Positions 54,737-64,000 of a stretch of 64,000 bases of DNA are shown piece after piece. The stretch comes from Mycobacterium kiyosense (lineage in GTDB: Bacteria; Actinomycetota; Actinomycetes; Mycobacteriales; Mycobacteriaceae). A model generated the notes under the pieces. The model was given only the letters and a program-made list of their open reading frames with translations, did no database searches and was not told the origin of the DNA. The stretch spans positions 496,001 to 560,000 of the forward strand of contig AP025179.1 of NCBI GenBank assembly GCA_021654635.1. The letters are read 5' to 3'. Made by a program: the position numbers and the translations under genes. Each line of letters begins with the position of its first letter. Position 1 is the first letter of the stretch.

Positions 54737-54800
54737 CGCAAATCCTCCTTAATTGTCCGGCTTCTCCTCGGGCCGGTGCGGCCCGCATCGTCGCCGGACA

Positions 54801-56165
54801 CTAGGCGCCGATCATGCCCTGGCCGCAGACCCGAACGACGTTGCCGGTCACCGCGTTCGATGCCGGGCTGGCGAAGTAGGCGATGGTCTCGGCGACGTCC
54901 ACGGGCTGGCCGCCCTGCAGCAACGAATTGAGCCGGCGGCCGACCTCCCGGGTGGCCAGCGGAATCGCGGCCGTCATCTTGGTCTCGATGAATCCCGGTG
55001 CCACCGCGTTGATGGTGATGCCCTTCTCGGCCAGGCTCGGCGCCAGCGCCTGGGTGATGCCGATCATGCCGGCCTTGGTGGTGCCGTAGTTGGTCTGCCC
55101 GCGGTTACCGGCGATGCCCGCGATGGACGACAACCCGATCACCCGGCCGCCTTCGCCGATGGTGCCGTTACCCACCAGGCCCTCGGTAAGCCGAAGCGGC
55201 GCAAGCAGATTCACGGCGATGACGGCATCCCAGCGGGCGTCGTCCATGTTGGCCAGCAGCTTGTCCCGGGTGATGCCGGCGTTGTTGACCAGAATGTCGG
55301 CCTTGCCGCCGTGCTGGTCGCGCAAGTGCTCGGTGATCTTTTCCACCGCGTCGTCGGCGGTCACATCCAGCCACAACGGGGTACCGCCGACCCGGCTGGC
55401 GGTTTCGGCCAGCGCATCGGCGGCGGACTCCACGTCGATCGCGACCACCCGGGCGCCGTCGCGGGCGAACACCTCGGCGATGGTCGCTCCGATGCCGCGG
55501 GCGGCGCCGGTCACCACCGCCACTTTGCCGTCCAGTGGCTTGTCCCAGTCCGCGGGTGGCGTGGAGTCCTCGGACCCGACGTAGAACACCTGGCCGTCCA
55601 CGTACGCGGATTTGGCCGACAGTACGAACCGCATGGTCGATTCCAGACCCGTGGCGGCGGGTTTGGCGTCGGGCGCCAGGTAGACCAGGTTCACCGTGGC
55701 GCCGTGGCGGACTTCTTTGCCCAGCGAACGGGTGAACCCCTCGAGAGCACGTTGGGCGATCCGTTCCTCGACGCTGGCCGCCGCCTCCGGCGTGGTGCCC
55801 ACCACCGCGATCCGGGCGCAGTGTTTCAGGTTGCGCAGCAGCGGTGTGAAGAACTTGTGCAGACCCTTCAGCGCGATCGGGGTGGTGATGCCCGTCGCAT
55901 CGAAGACCAGTCCGCCGAACGAGTCGGCCCAGCGTCCGCCCAGGTTGTTGCCCAGCAGGTCGTAGTCACCGTCCAGGGCCGAGCGCAGTGGCTCGACGAC
56001 GCGGCCCTCCCCGCCGATCAGCAACGGTCCGGGTAGCGGAGCGTCGCCGACGCTGTACCGGCGCAGCGGCTCGGGCTGCGGCACGCCGAGTTGCTTGGCC
56101 AGGAACGATCCGGGGCCGGAGTTGACCACCTGCGAGAACAGATCGGAGGAAACCTTGGTTGCCAC
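54801..56165 (-). CDS. fabG4: High-molecular-weight 3-oxoacyl reductase FabG4
   Basis: A 454-residue protein with an N-terminal flavodoxin-like domain (about 1-205) and a C-terminal short-chain dehydrogenase. NAD binding: [14 protein letters not shown] (213-226); catalytic residues Ser347, Tyr360 and Lys364, at the same numbers as known for M. tuberculosis FabG4. It reduces 3-oxoacyl thioesters using NADH. A TTAC-N6-GTAA palindrome lies 32 bp upstream, shared with the divergent fadA2 gene. Confidence 0.94.
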   Translation of the reverse strand: MATKVSSDLFSQVVNSGPGSFLAKQLGVPQPEPLRRYSVGDAPLPGPLLIGGEGRVVEPLRSALDGDYDLLGNNLGGRWADSFGGLVFDATGITTPIALKGLHKFFTPLLRNLKHCARIAVVGTTPEAAASVEERIAQRALEGFTRSLGKEVRHGATVNLVYLAPDAKPAATGLESTMRFVLSAKSAYVDGQVFYVGSEDSTPPADWDKPLDGKVAVVTGAARGIGATIAEVFARDGARVVAIDVESAADALAETASRVGGTPLWLDVTADDAVEKITEHLRDQHGGKADILVNNAGITRDKLLANMDDARWDAVIAVNLLAPLRLTEGLVGNGTIGEGGRVIGLSSIAGIAGNRGQTNYGTTKAGMIGITQALAPSLAEKGITINAVAPGFIETKMTAAIPLATREVGRRLNSLLQGGQPVDVAETIAYFASPASNAVTGNVVRVCGQGMIGA

Positions 56166-56195
56166 TGAGCTTTGCCTTCCGTGGATGGGGACGAA

Positions 56196-56211
56196 CTTAC
56201 TTGAGAGTAAG
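56196..56211. promoter_or_regulatory. Palindrome between fabG4 and fadA2
   Basis: CTTACT-TGAG-AGTAAG, perfect 6-bp arms, in the divergent promoter region 31 bp from fabG4 and 78 bp from fadA2. Its core TTAC-N6-GTAA recurs upstream of fadE5 (59902-59915), so one regulator may control both. Confidence 0.6.
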
Positions 56212-56288
56212 AACAGTGGGTAGTATTGCCTGCCGAGGCGGGTACCCCAAAATTAACCCCCGACAAGCGCCGACACACGGAGAGAAAA

Positions 56289-57602
56289 TTGAGCCCTGCA
56301 AGTTCCGAGCCGAGACGGCGGGTCGCAGTACTCGGCGGCAACCGCATCCCGTTCGCACGTTCCGATGGCGCCTACGCCGAGGCGTCCAACCAGGACATGT
56401 TCACCGCGGCACTCGGCGGCCTGGTCGACCGGTTCAACCTGCGCGGTGAACGGCTGGGCATGGTGGTCGGCGGCGCCGTGCTCAAGCACAGCCGTGATTT
56501 CAATCTCATGCGCGAATGCGTGCTGGGTTCCGAGCTGTCGCCCGCCACCCCGGCTTTCGACATTCAGCAGGCTTGTGGCACCGGCCTGCAGGCCGCGATC
56601 GTGGCGGCCGACGGTATCGCCGCCGGTCGCTACGACGTGGCCGCCGCCGGCGGGGTGGACACCACCTCCGACCCGCCGATCGGCTTCGGCGACGACCTGC
56701 GCCGCACCCTGCTGAGGCTGCGCCGGGCCAAGTCCAATGTGCAGCGGCTCAAGCTGGCCGGCACGCTGCCGGCCAACCTGGGGGTGGAGATCCCGTCGAA
56801 CAGCGAGCCGCGTACCGGCCTGTCGATGGGCGAGCACGCCGCCATCACCGCCAAGCAGCTGGGCATCAAACGCGTCGACCAGGACGAGCTGGCGGCGGCC
56901 AGTCACCGCAACATGGCCGCCGCCTACGACCGCGGCTTCTACGACGATCTGGTGTCGCCTTTCTTGGGTTTGTACCGCGACGACAACCTGCGGCCCGACT
57001 CCAGCGCCGAGAAACTGGCCAAGCTGCGCCCGGTGTTCGGCGTCAAGGCCGGCGACGCGACGATGACGGCAGGAAACTCCACCCCGCTGACCGACGGTGC
57101 CTCCGTCGCGCTGCTGGCCACCGACGAGTGGGCGGCTGAGCATTCGCTGTCTCCGCTGGCCTACCTGGTGGATGCCGAGACCGCCGCGGTCGACTACGTC
57201 AACGGGTACGACGGCCTGCTGATGGCGCCCACTTACGCGGTGCCGCGGCTGCTGGCCCGCAACGGGCTGACCCTGCAGGATTTCGACTTCTACGAGGTCC
57301 ACGAGGCGTTCGCGTCGGTGGTGCTGGCACACCTGCAGGCCTGGGAGTCCGAGGAGTACTGCAAAGAGCGGCTGGGCCTGGATGCGGCGCTGGGTGCCAT
57401 CGACCGGTCCAAGCTCAACGTCAACGGGTCCTCGCTGGCCGCTGGGCATCCCTTCGCCGCCACCGGCGGGCGGATCCTGGCGCAGACCGCCAAGCAGCTC
57501 GCGGAGAAGAAGAAGGAGCAGGGCGGATCGGGCACGGTGCGTGCGCTGATCTCGGTCTGCGCCGCGGGTGGTCAGGGCGTCGCAGCGATATTGGAAGCCT
57601 GA
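56289..57602 (+). CDS. fadA2: Acetyl-CoA acetyltransferase FadA2 (thiolase)
   Basis: Thiolase of 437 residues. The acyl-accepting Cys96 is in FDIQQACGTGLQAA; the EVHEAFASV and VNGSSLAAGHPFAATGGR motifs complete the active site, and a second Cys in ISVCAAGGQG ends the protein. TTG 56289 is chosen because GGAGAG is 5 bp ahead and the protein proper begins within 10 residues. It carries out the last step of beta-oxidation or the reverse condensation. Divergent from fabG4. Confidence 0.9.
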   Translation: MSPASSEPRRRVAVLGGNRIPFARSDGAYAEASNQDMFTAALGGLVDRFNLRGERLGMVVGGAVLKHSRDFNLMRECVLGSELSPATPAFDIQQACGTGLQAAIVAADGIAAGRYDVAAAGGVDTTSDPPIGFGDDLRRTLLRLRRAKSNVQRLKLAGTLPANLGVEIPSNSEPRTGLSMGEHAAITAKQLGIKRVDQDELAAASHRNMAAAYDRGFYDDLVSPFLGLYRDDNLRPDSSAEKLAKLRPVFGVKAGDATMTAGNSTPLTDGASVALLATDEWAAEHSLSPLAYLVDAETAAVDYVNGYDGLLMAPTYAVPRLLARNGLTLQDFDFYEVHEAFASVVLAHLQAWESEEYCKERLGLDAALGAIDRSKLNVNGSSLAAGHPFAATGGRILAQTAKQLAEKKKEQGGSGTVRALISVCAAGGQGVAAILEA

Positions 57603-57652
57603 CCTGGCGCGCACCTGGCCACCGAGAGATCCTCGCGGAGTGTCTTTCCGAT

Positions 57653-57678
57653 GGTTTGGTACGCGGACAGGTGGGTAT
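57653..57678 (+). promoter_or_regulatory. SigF-type promoter
   Basis: GGTTT (57653-57657), 15-bp spacer, GGGTAT (57673-57678). This is the mycobacterial SigF consensus. No gene start follows within 300 bp, only a structured region and a terminator, so it serves an RNA. Confidence 0.7.
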
Positions 57679-57684
57679 CCGTTG

Positions 57685-57826
57685 CCGCGGATAGCCCCGT
57701 GTTGTGGTCTGACCCCCCGACCCCGACGGCAACGCGGGGCAATCCCTAGATCGACCGCCGGTCAGCGGAGACGGGCGAACGAGAAGGGCCGCCGCTGGAG
57801 TGAGGGGATCCAGCGGCGGTCTTTTT
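57685..57826 (+). ncRNA. F6-like SigF-dependent small RNA
   Basis: The stretch begins about 7 bp after the SigF -10 box and ends at the T run of a strong terminator. M. tuberculosis has the SigF-dependent sRNA F6 between the same two genes, fadA2 and fadE5. The 5' part can form a stem CGTTGCCG/CGGCAACG (57680-57687 with 57727-57734) if transcription starts slightly earlier. From memory F6 is about 100 nt, whereas the promoter here predicts about 140 nt, so the 5' end is uncertain. Confidence 0.7.
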
Positions 57827-57827
57827 G
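57789..57827 (+). terminator. Intrinsic terminator of the F6-like RNA
   Basis: CCGCCGCTGGA (57789-57799), 9-nt loop, TCCAGCGGCGG (57809-57819): an 11-bp perfect stem followed by TCTTTTTG. It is the only classic L-shaped terminator I find in the window. Confidence 0.88.
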
Positions 57828-57889
57828 CCCTGAGTGCGCCACGCCTTCGCGCGACCCGCGCTCTCCCGCCGGAACTAGCCACCGCCGCT

Positions 57890-57945
57890 CTCGCGTGAAC
57901 ACGGGGCGGTTCTCCGGCCCGGATTCCGCCCACATTTCACACGAG
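57890..57945. repeat. 56-bp dyad element, copy A
   Basis: Left arm CTCGCGTGAACACGGGGCGG, 16-nt spacer, right arm CCGCCCACATTTCACACGAG; the arms are complementary at 15 of 20 positions. Same arm and spacer lengths as copy B (19166-19221), and again between convergent genes. Confidence 0.6.
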
Positions 57946-57966
57946 CCGCTGGCTGACAAAGACTGA

Positions 57967-57993
57967 TGCCCCCGCTTCCGAAGAACGGGGGCA
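57967..57993 (-). terminator. Hairpin after fadE5
   Basis: TGCCCCCG, 11-nt loop, CGGGGGCA, 20 bp beyond the fadE5 stop (58013) on the reverse strand. There is no T run, so it would be a mycobacterial I-shaped terminator or RNA-stabilising stem. Confidence 0.5.
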
Positions 57994-58012
57994 CCAGGTA
58001 TTGCTCAGCGGA

Positions 58013-59848
58013 CTAGAAAGCCGCTTCTTCGAGCTCCATGATTTCGTTGTCCAGCGTCTCGATCACCTCGCGGGTGCTGGTCAGCAGCGGCAGGAAGTTC
58101 TTCGCGAAGAACGCGGCGACCGCGATCTTGCCCTCGTAGAAGGACCGCTCCGCGCCGGTCGCACCGGCGTCGAGGGCCTCGATGGCCACCGCCGCGTGAC
58201 GCTGCAGCAACCAGCCGATGATCAGGTCACCGACGCTCATCAGGAAGCGCACCGAACCCAGGCCCACCTTGTAGAGGCTGGTGACGTCCTCCTGCGCGGC
58301 CATCAGGTAGCCGGTCAGCGAGGCGGCCATCGCCTGGACGTCGGTCAGCGCCTTGGCCAGCAGCGCCCGCTCGCTCTTCAGCCGTCCGTTGCCGGATTCG
58401 CTGTCGACGAACTTCTGGATCTCGCCGGCCACGTACCCCAGCGCCACACCCTTGTCGCGGATGATCTTGCGGAAGAAGAAGTCCTGCGCCTGGATGGCGG
58501 TCGTACCTTCGTACAGCGAGTCGATCTTGGCGTCCCTGATGTACTGCTCGATCGGGTAGTCCTGCAGGAAGCCGGAACCGCCGAAGGTCTGCAGGCTCTC
58601 GGTGAGCTTGGCGTACGCCTGCTCCGAGCCCACGCCCTTGACCACCGGCAGCAGCAGGTCATTGACCTTCACCGCGAGGTTCGCGTCCACACCGTGCACG
58701 GCCTCGGCGACCGCCGCGTCCTGGAACGTCGCGGTGTAGAGGTACAGCGCCCGCAACCCCTCGGCGTAAGCCTTCTGCGTCATCAGCGACCGGCGCACGT
58801 CGGGGTGGTGGGTGATGGTGACCCGCGGTGCGGTCTTGTCGGTCATCTGGGTCAGGTCGGCACCCTGCACGCGCGACTTGGCGTATTCCAGAGCGTTCAG
58901 GTAGCCGGTGGACAGGGTGGCGATGGCCTTGGTGCCCACCATCATCCGGGCCTGCTCGATGACCTCGAACATCTGCGCGATGCCGTCGTGCACTTCGCCG
59001 ACCAGCCAGCCCTTGGCGGGCACGCCGTGCTGGCCCAGGGACAGCTCGCAGGTCGCGGAGACCTTCAGGCCCATCTTGTGCTCGACGTTGGTGACGAAGA
59101 CGCCGTTACGCTCGCCCGGCTCGCCGGTTTCGAAGTCGATCAGGAACTTCGGCACGAAGAACAGCGACAGACCTTTGGTGCCGGGGCCGGCGCCCTCGGG
59201 GCGGGCCAGCACCAGGTGGAAGATGTTTTCGAACATGTCGTCGGAGTCGGCCGAGGTGATGAACCGCTTCACGCCGTCGATGTGCCAGGAGCCGTCCTCC
59301 TGCTGTACAGCCTTGGTGCGGCCCGCGCCCACGTCGGAGCCGGCGTCCGGCTCGGTGAGCACCATGGTCGAGCCCCAGCCGCGCTCGGCGGCCAGCACCG
59401 CCCACTTCTTCTGCTCCTCGGTGCCGAGGTGGTAGAGGATCTGCGCGAACCCGGCGCCGCCGGCGTACATCCAAACCGCCGGGTTGGCTCCGAGAATGTG
59501 CTCGTTGAGGGCCCACATCAACGCCTTGGGCATCGGCATGCCGCCGAGTTCCTCGTCGAGGCCGGCCTTGTCCCATCCGGCGTCGATGACGGCTTTGACG
59601 GACTTCTTGAACGACTCCGGCAACGAGACGGAGTGGGTCTTCGGGTCGAACACCGGCGGGTTGCGGTCACCTTCGGTGAAGGAGTCGGCCACCGGCCCCT
59701 CGGCGAGGCGGGCCATCTCGGCCAGCATCTCGCGGGCGGTGTCACCGTCGAGGTCGCTGTAGTCGCCTTGACCCAACGCTTTGTCGACGCCAAGTACTTC
59801 GAACAGGTTGAATTCCTGGTCGCGGACGTTGCTCTTGTAGTGGCTCAC
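58013..59848 (-). CDS. fadE5: Acyl-CoA dehydrogenase FadE5
   Basis: A 611-residue acyl-CoA dehydrogenase, the length of Rv0244c. The flavin domain has [19 protein letters not shown] and [13 protein letters not shown]; the C-terminal part has [18 protein letters not shown] and [10 protein letters not shown], and an extra helical domain as in long members of this family. FadE5 is known to accept broad-range acyl-CoAs. Two palindromes (59900-59917 and TACC-CGCC-GGTA at 59929-59940) lie 50-90 bp upstream, so regulation by a repressor is likely. Confidence 0.93.
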   Translation of the reverse strand: MSHYKSNVRDQEFNLFEVLGVDKALGQGDYSDLDGDTAREMLAEMARLAEGPVADSFTEGDRNPPVFDPKTHSVSLPESFKKSVKAVIDAGWDKAGLDEELGGMPMPKALMWALNEHILGANPAVWMYAGGAGFAQILYHLGTEEQKKWAVLAAERGWGSTMVLTEPDAGSDVGAGRTKAVQQEDGSWHIDGVKRFITSADSDDMFENIFHLVLARPEGAGPGTKGLSLFFVPKFLIDFETGEPGERNGVFVTNVEHKMGLKVSATCELSLGQHGVPAKGWLVGEVHDGIAQMFEVIEQARMMVGTKAIATLSTGYLNALEYAKSRVQGADLTQMTDKTAPRVTITHHPDVRRSLMTQKAYAEGLRALYLYTATFQDAAVAEAVHGVDANLAVKVNDLLLPVVKGVGSEQAYAKLTESLQTFGGSGFLQDYPIEQYIRDAKIDSLYEGTTAIQAQDFFFRKIIRDKGVALGYVAGEIQKFVDSESGNGRLKSERALLAKALTDVQAMAASLTGYLMAAQEDVTSLYKVGLGSVRFLMSVGDLIIGWLLQRHAAVAIEALDAGATGAERSFYEGKIAVAAFFAKNFLPLLTSTREVIETLDNEIMELEEAAF

Positions 59849-59899
59849 TGAAGGTTCCTCCTCGTTGAGAATGCCACTTGTGGTTGGGTACTAGGACTA

Positions 59900-59917
59900 A
59901 GTTACCCACCAGTAACT
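59900..59917. promoter_or_regulatory. Palindrome upstream of fadE5
   Basis: AGTTAC-CCACCA-GTAACT, perfect 6-bp arms, 51 bp upstream of the fadE5 start. The core TTAC-N6-GTAA is the same as in the fabG4/fadA2 site. Confidence 0.6.
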
Positions 59918-59973
59918 CCTTAAAAATATACCCGCCGGTAACTTCGTGCAAGTGGATGTGACGCAGATTCCAA

Positions 59974-59985
59974 CCAACCGGTTGG
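59974..59985. promoter_or_regulatory. 12-bp palindrome upstream of the 2OG oxygenase gene
   Basis: CCAACCGGTTGG, self-complementary, 44 bp ahead of ATG 60030 in the divergent region shared with fadE5. Possible operator; regulator unknown. Confidence 0.4.
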
Positions 59986-60029
59986 GTTCTCGCTGATCGT
60001 GTTCCTGGCACCCGCTGCCACCTGCGACG

Positions 60030-61037
60030 ATGATGGTGCTCATGACGAATGTGGGGAGCGTCACGGCGCTGCCGACGGTGGATCTGCGCGCCCGGCCAAA
60101 GGTGCTGCGCGACGGCCTCCGAGCGGCCGCACACAACGTCGGTTTCTTCTACCTGACCGGCCATGGCGTGCCCGAGGCGCTGGTCGCCAAGGTGTTCGAC
60201 GCCGCATCGCGGCTCTTCGCGCTGCCGCAGGCCGACAAGGACGCGATTGCGATGGTGCGCAGCCCGCACTTCCGCGGTTACACCCGCCTCGGCGGCGAAC
60301 TGACCCGCGGCGAGGTCGACTGGCGCGAACAGATCGACATCGGCCCCGAACGCCCGCCGATCGGCGGCCCCGGACGGCCCGACTACTTGTGGTTGCAGGG
60401 CCCCAACCAGTGGCCGTCCGCGCTGCCGGAGCTGCCGGGGATCGTCGCGGAATGGGACGCCGCCCTGGCGAAGGTGTCCGGCCACCTGTTGCGGCACTGG
60501 GCCGCTTCGCTGGGCGCCCCGGCGGAGCTCTTCGATGCGGCCTTCGCCGAGTCACCGGCGACGCTGATCAAGATCATCCGGTACCCGGCCCACGCCGCGT
60601 CTTCGCAAGGTGTCGGCCCGCACAAGGACTCCGGCGTGCTCACGCTGCTGCTGGCCGAGCCGGGTAGCCGCGGTCTGCAGGTGCGGCCGCCCGGCTCGCC
60701 GGACTGGGTGGACGTGCCCCCGCTGGAGGGGGCGTTCGTCGTCAATATCGGCGAGCTGCTCGAGTTCGCGACCGGCGGCTACCTGCGCGCGACCGAGCAT
60801 CGGGTGGACCTCGGCGCGGCGACCGCCGAACGCATCTCGGTGGCGTATTTCTTCAACCCGCGGCTGGATGCCCGGATCCCGGTGCTGGCCTCAGGTGCCG
60901 AACGGGCCGCCGCCCAATGGGCGCCGCCGGCCGATCCGTCGGATCCGATCTACGCCGAATACGGCCGCAACGCCTGGAAGAGCCGGTTGCGCGCGCACCC
61001 GGATGTGGCTGCCGCGCACGGCTACGCGCCGGGGTAG
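60030..61037 (+). CDS. 2-oxoglutarate/Fe(II)-dependent oxygenase (isopenicillin N synthase type)
   Basis: A 335-residue double-stranded beta-helix oxygenase. The N-terminal DIOX_N part has GFFYLTGHGVPEAL; the iron ligands are His198 and Asp200 (GPHKDSG) and His257 (ATEHRV), and Arg268 with Ser270 (ERISVAYF) hold 2-oxoglutarate. It oxidises a small organic substrate that cannot be named. ATG 60042 is a possible later start. It lies between fadE5 and the flavin reductase gene, a place where I recall no such gene in M. tuberculosis. Confidence 0.87.
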   Translation: MMVLMTNVGSVTALPTVDLRARPKVLRDGLRAAAHNVGFFYLTGHGVPEALVAKVFDAASRLFALPQADKDAIAMVRSPHFRGYTRLGGELTRGEVDWREQIDIGPERPPIGGPGRPDYLWLQGPNQWPSALPELPGIVAEWDAALAKVSGHLLRHWAASLGAPAELFDAAFAESPATLIKIIRYPAHAASSQGVGPHKDSGVLTLLLAEPGSRGLQVRPPGSPDWVDVPPLEGAFVVNIGELLEFATGGYLRATEHRVDLGAATAERISVAYFFNPRLDARIPVLASGAERAAAQWAPPADPSDPIYAEYGRNAWKSRLRAHPDVAAAHGYAPG

Positions 61038-61080
61038 GCTCCAATGCGAGAATCCCGTTCTCGGCTCGAGGAGCGAATGA

Positions 61081-61575
<495 letters not shown>

Positions 61576-61588
61576 CGCTGCCTGGCGG

Positions 61589-61744
61589 CTAGGGTCGTTC
61601 GCTCAGTTTCGCCCGGTAACCGGCGATCCGTTGCTCGATTTCGGCGGCGTCATCGGGACGCCCCTCCTTGCGGGCCACCTCGGCGCGCACCGAGAGTTCG
61701 CGAATTGCGGTGCGAATGTCGTTGATACTGGTGATTTCTGGCAT
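61589..61744 (-). CDS. 51-residue coiled protein downstream of sdhB
   Basis: ATG 61742-61744 on the reverse strand, preceded by AAAGGCAGG, opens a frame of 51 residues beginning MPEITSINDIRTAIRELSVR and continuing with charged helix (KEGRPDDAAEIEQRIAGYRA). The pattern suggests one amphipathic helical hairpin. It lies 75 bp after sdhB on the same strand and ends 13 bp from the convergent flavin reductase stop. Too short for most gene finders; function unknown. Confidence 0.6.
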   Translation of the reverse strand: MPEITSINDIRTAIRELSVRAEVARKEGRPDDAAEIEQRIAGYRAKLSERP

Positions 61745-61819
61745 TTGCGACCTGCCTTTCATATCGCTGGCAGACTTCGACCCCTCCAGGTGTACCCGAA
61801 GCTACCGGGCAATAACAGG

Positions 61820-62565
61820 TCAGCGCCGGAACAGCTTGTTGCCCAGCCAGACCACCGGGTCGTACTTGCGGTCGGCGACCCGTTCTTTCATCGGGATCAA
61901 CGCGTTGTCGGTGATTTTGATGTGTTCCGGGCACACCTCGGTGCAGCACTTGGTGATGTTGCAGTAGCCCAGGCCGAACTCCTCCTGGGCCTGCTTCTGC
62001 CGGTCCACGGTATCCAGCGGGTGCATGTCCAGCTCGGCGACCCGCATCAGGAAACGCGGGCCGGAAAATGCCTGCTTGTTCTCGTCGTGGTCACGGATGA
62101 CGTGGCAGACGTTCTGGCACAGGAAGCACTCGATGCACTTGCGGAACTCCTGCGACCGCTGCACGTCGACCTGGGCCATCCGGTACTCACCCGGCTGCAG
62201 ATCCTTCGGCGGCGTGAACGACGGGATCTCGCGGGCCTTCTCGTAGTTGAACGACACGTCGGTCACCAGGTCCCGGATCACCGGGAAGGTCCGGATCGGG
62301 GTGACGGTGACGACCTCGTTCTCCTCGAACGTCGACATCCGGGTCATGCACATCAGCCGGGGCTTGCCGTTGATCTCCGCCGAACAGGACCCGCACTTGC
62401 CGGCCTTGCAGTTCCACCGCACCGCGAGGTCGGGTGTCTGCGTCTGCTGCAGCCGGTGGATGACGTCGAGCACCACCTCGCCTTCGTTGACCTCGACGGT
62501 GAAGTCGGCGAGCTCGCCGCCGTCCTCGTCGCCCCGCCACACCCGCATGCTCGCGTTGTAGGCCA

Positions 62566-62566
<1 letters not shown>
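61820..62566 (-). CDS. sdhB: Succinate dehydrogenase iron-sulfur subunit (Rv0247c-like)
   Basis: A 248-residue iron-sulfur protein. The [2Fe-2S] ligands are Cys53, Cys58, Cys61 and Cys73; the second set is Cys144, Cys147, Cys150 and Cys154; the third is Cys202, Cys207, Cys208 and Cys212. It passes electrons from the flavoprotein to the membrane anchor and quinone. Its ATG overlaps the sdhA stop by one base (TAATG), so the subunits are translated together. Matches the Sdh1 complex of mycobacteria. Confidence 0.92.

Positions 62567-64000
<1,434 letters not shown>

Larger units (their letters stand above)
57603..58012. other. Intergenic region fadA2-fadE5
   Basis: A 410-bp stretch between convergent genes. 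It holds a SigF-type promoter, an F6-like small RNA with an intrinsic terminator, one copy of a 56-bp dyad element and a hairpin behind fadE5, all listed separately. No protein-coding frame with a credible start was found. Confidence 0.6.

Overview
The window is chromosomal DNA of a slow-growing mycobacterium. The evidence is GC-rich coding sequence throughout, four PE-family genes (two of them PE_PGRS), a 13E12-type HNH gene, and a backbone that matches, from memory and in order, the Mycobacterium tuberculosis block lipW-lipC-Rv0221-echA1-Rv0223c to Rv0228-php-fadE4-Rv0232-Rv0233-gabD1-Rv0235c-aftD-lpqI-Rv0238-htdX-fabG4-fadA2-fadE5-Rv0245-Rv0247c-Rv0248c. The PGRS genes suggest a relative of M. 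kansasii, M. marinum or similar slow growers rather than a fast grower. No search was run, so gene names rest on recognised motifs, protein length and gene order.

Layout. 1-4.1 kb: truncated PE_PGRS gene, a CoA-transferase/amidohydrolase pair, lipW. 4.4-9.97 kb: lipC, a wax ester/triacylglycerol synthase, echA1, a VapC toxin remnant, and an acyl-CoA synthetase with a small partner. 9.97-13.6 kb: a PE_PGRS 3' remnant, a PE gene and a PE_PGRS gene. 13.7-15.4 kb: a TetR gene with a coupled 45-residue ORF, divergent from an enoyl-CoA hydratase and separated from it by strong palindromes. 15.6-23.5 kb: aldehyde dehydrogenase, methyltransferase, glycosyltransferase, two membrane proteins and an acyltransferase, probably envelope assembly. 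23.5-32.7 kb: seven reverse-strand genes starting with a Ser/Thr kinase that carries a seven-bladed beta-propeller, then two Gfo/Idh/MocA dehydrogenases, a phosphotriesterase-like lactonase, an acyl-CoA ligase, a PP2C phosphatase and a membrane protein.

32.8-39.6 kb: fadE4, TetR plus R2-like oxidase, gabD1 and a divergent acetolactate-synthase-like enzyme. With GabD1 this enzyme could form a 2-oxoglutarate to succinate bypass. 39.7-44.6 kb: frameshifted 13E12 HNH gene, PE-PPE hydrolase, LysR regulator and NAD-dependent formate dehydrogenase. 44.6-50.6 kb: Rv0235c-like protein, the arabinosyltransferase AftD and a small membrane protein. 50.7-59.9 kb: lpqI, TetR, ClC channel, htdX, fabG4, fadA2, a SigF-type promoter with an F6-like small RNA, and fadE5. 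60-64 kb: 2OG-Fe(II) oxygenase, flavin reductase, a 51-residue ORF and the succinate dehydrogenase iron-sulfur and flavoprotein genes, the latter cut by the window end.

Fatty-acid and acyl-CoA chemistry dominates (about a dozen genes), together with envelope glycan synthesis. Several genes (amidohydrolase, 13E12, sdhA) are broken only by single-base changes in or beside short G/C runs, so sequence error is at least as likely as real decay. I saw no tRNA, rRNA, CRISPR array or insertion-sequence transposase.
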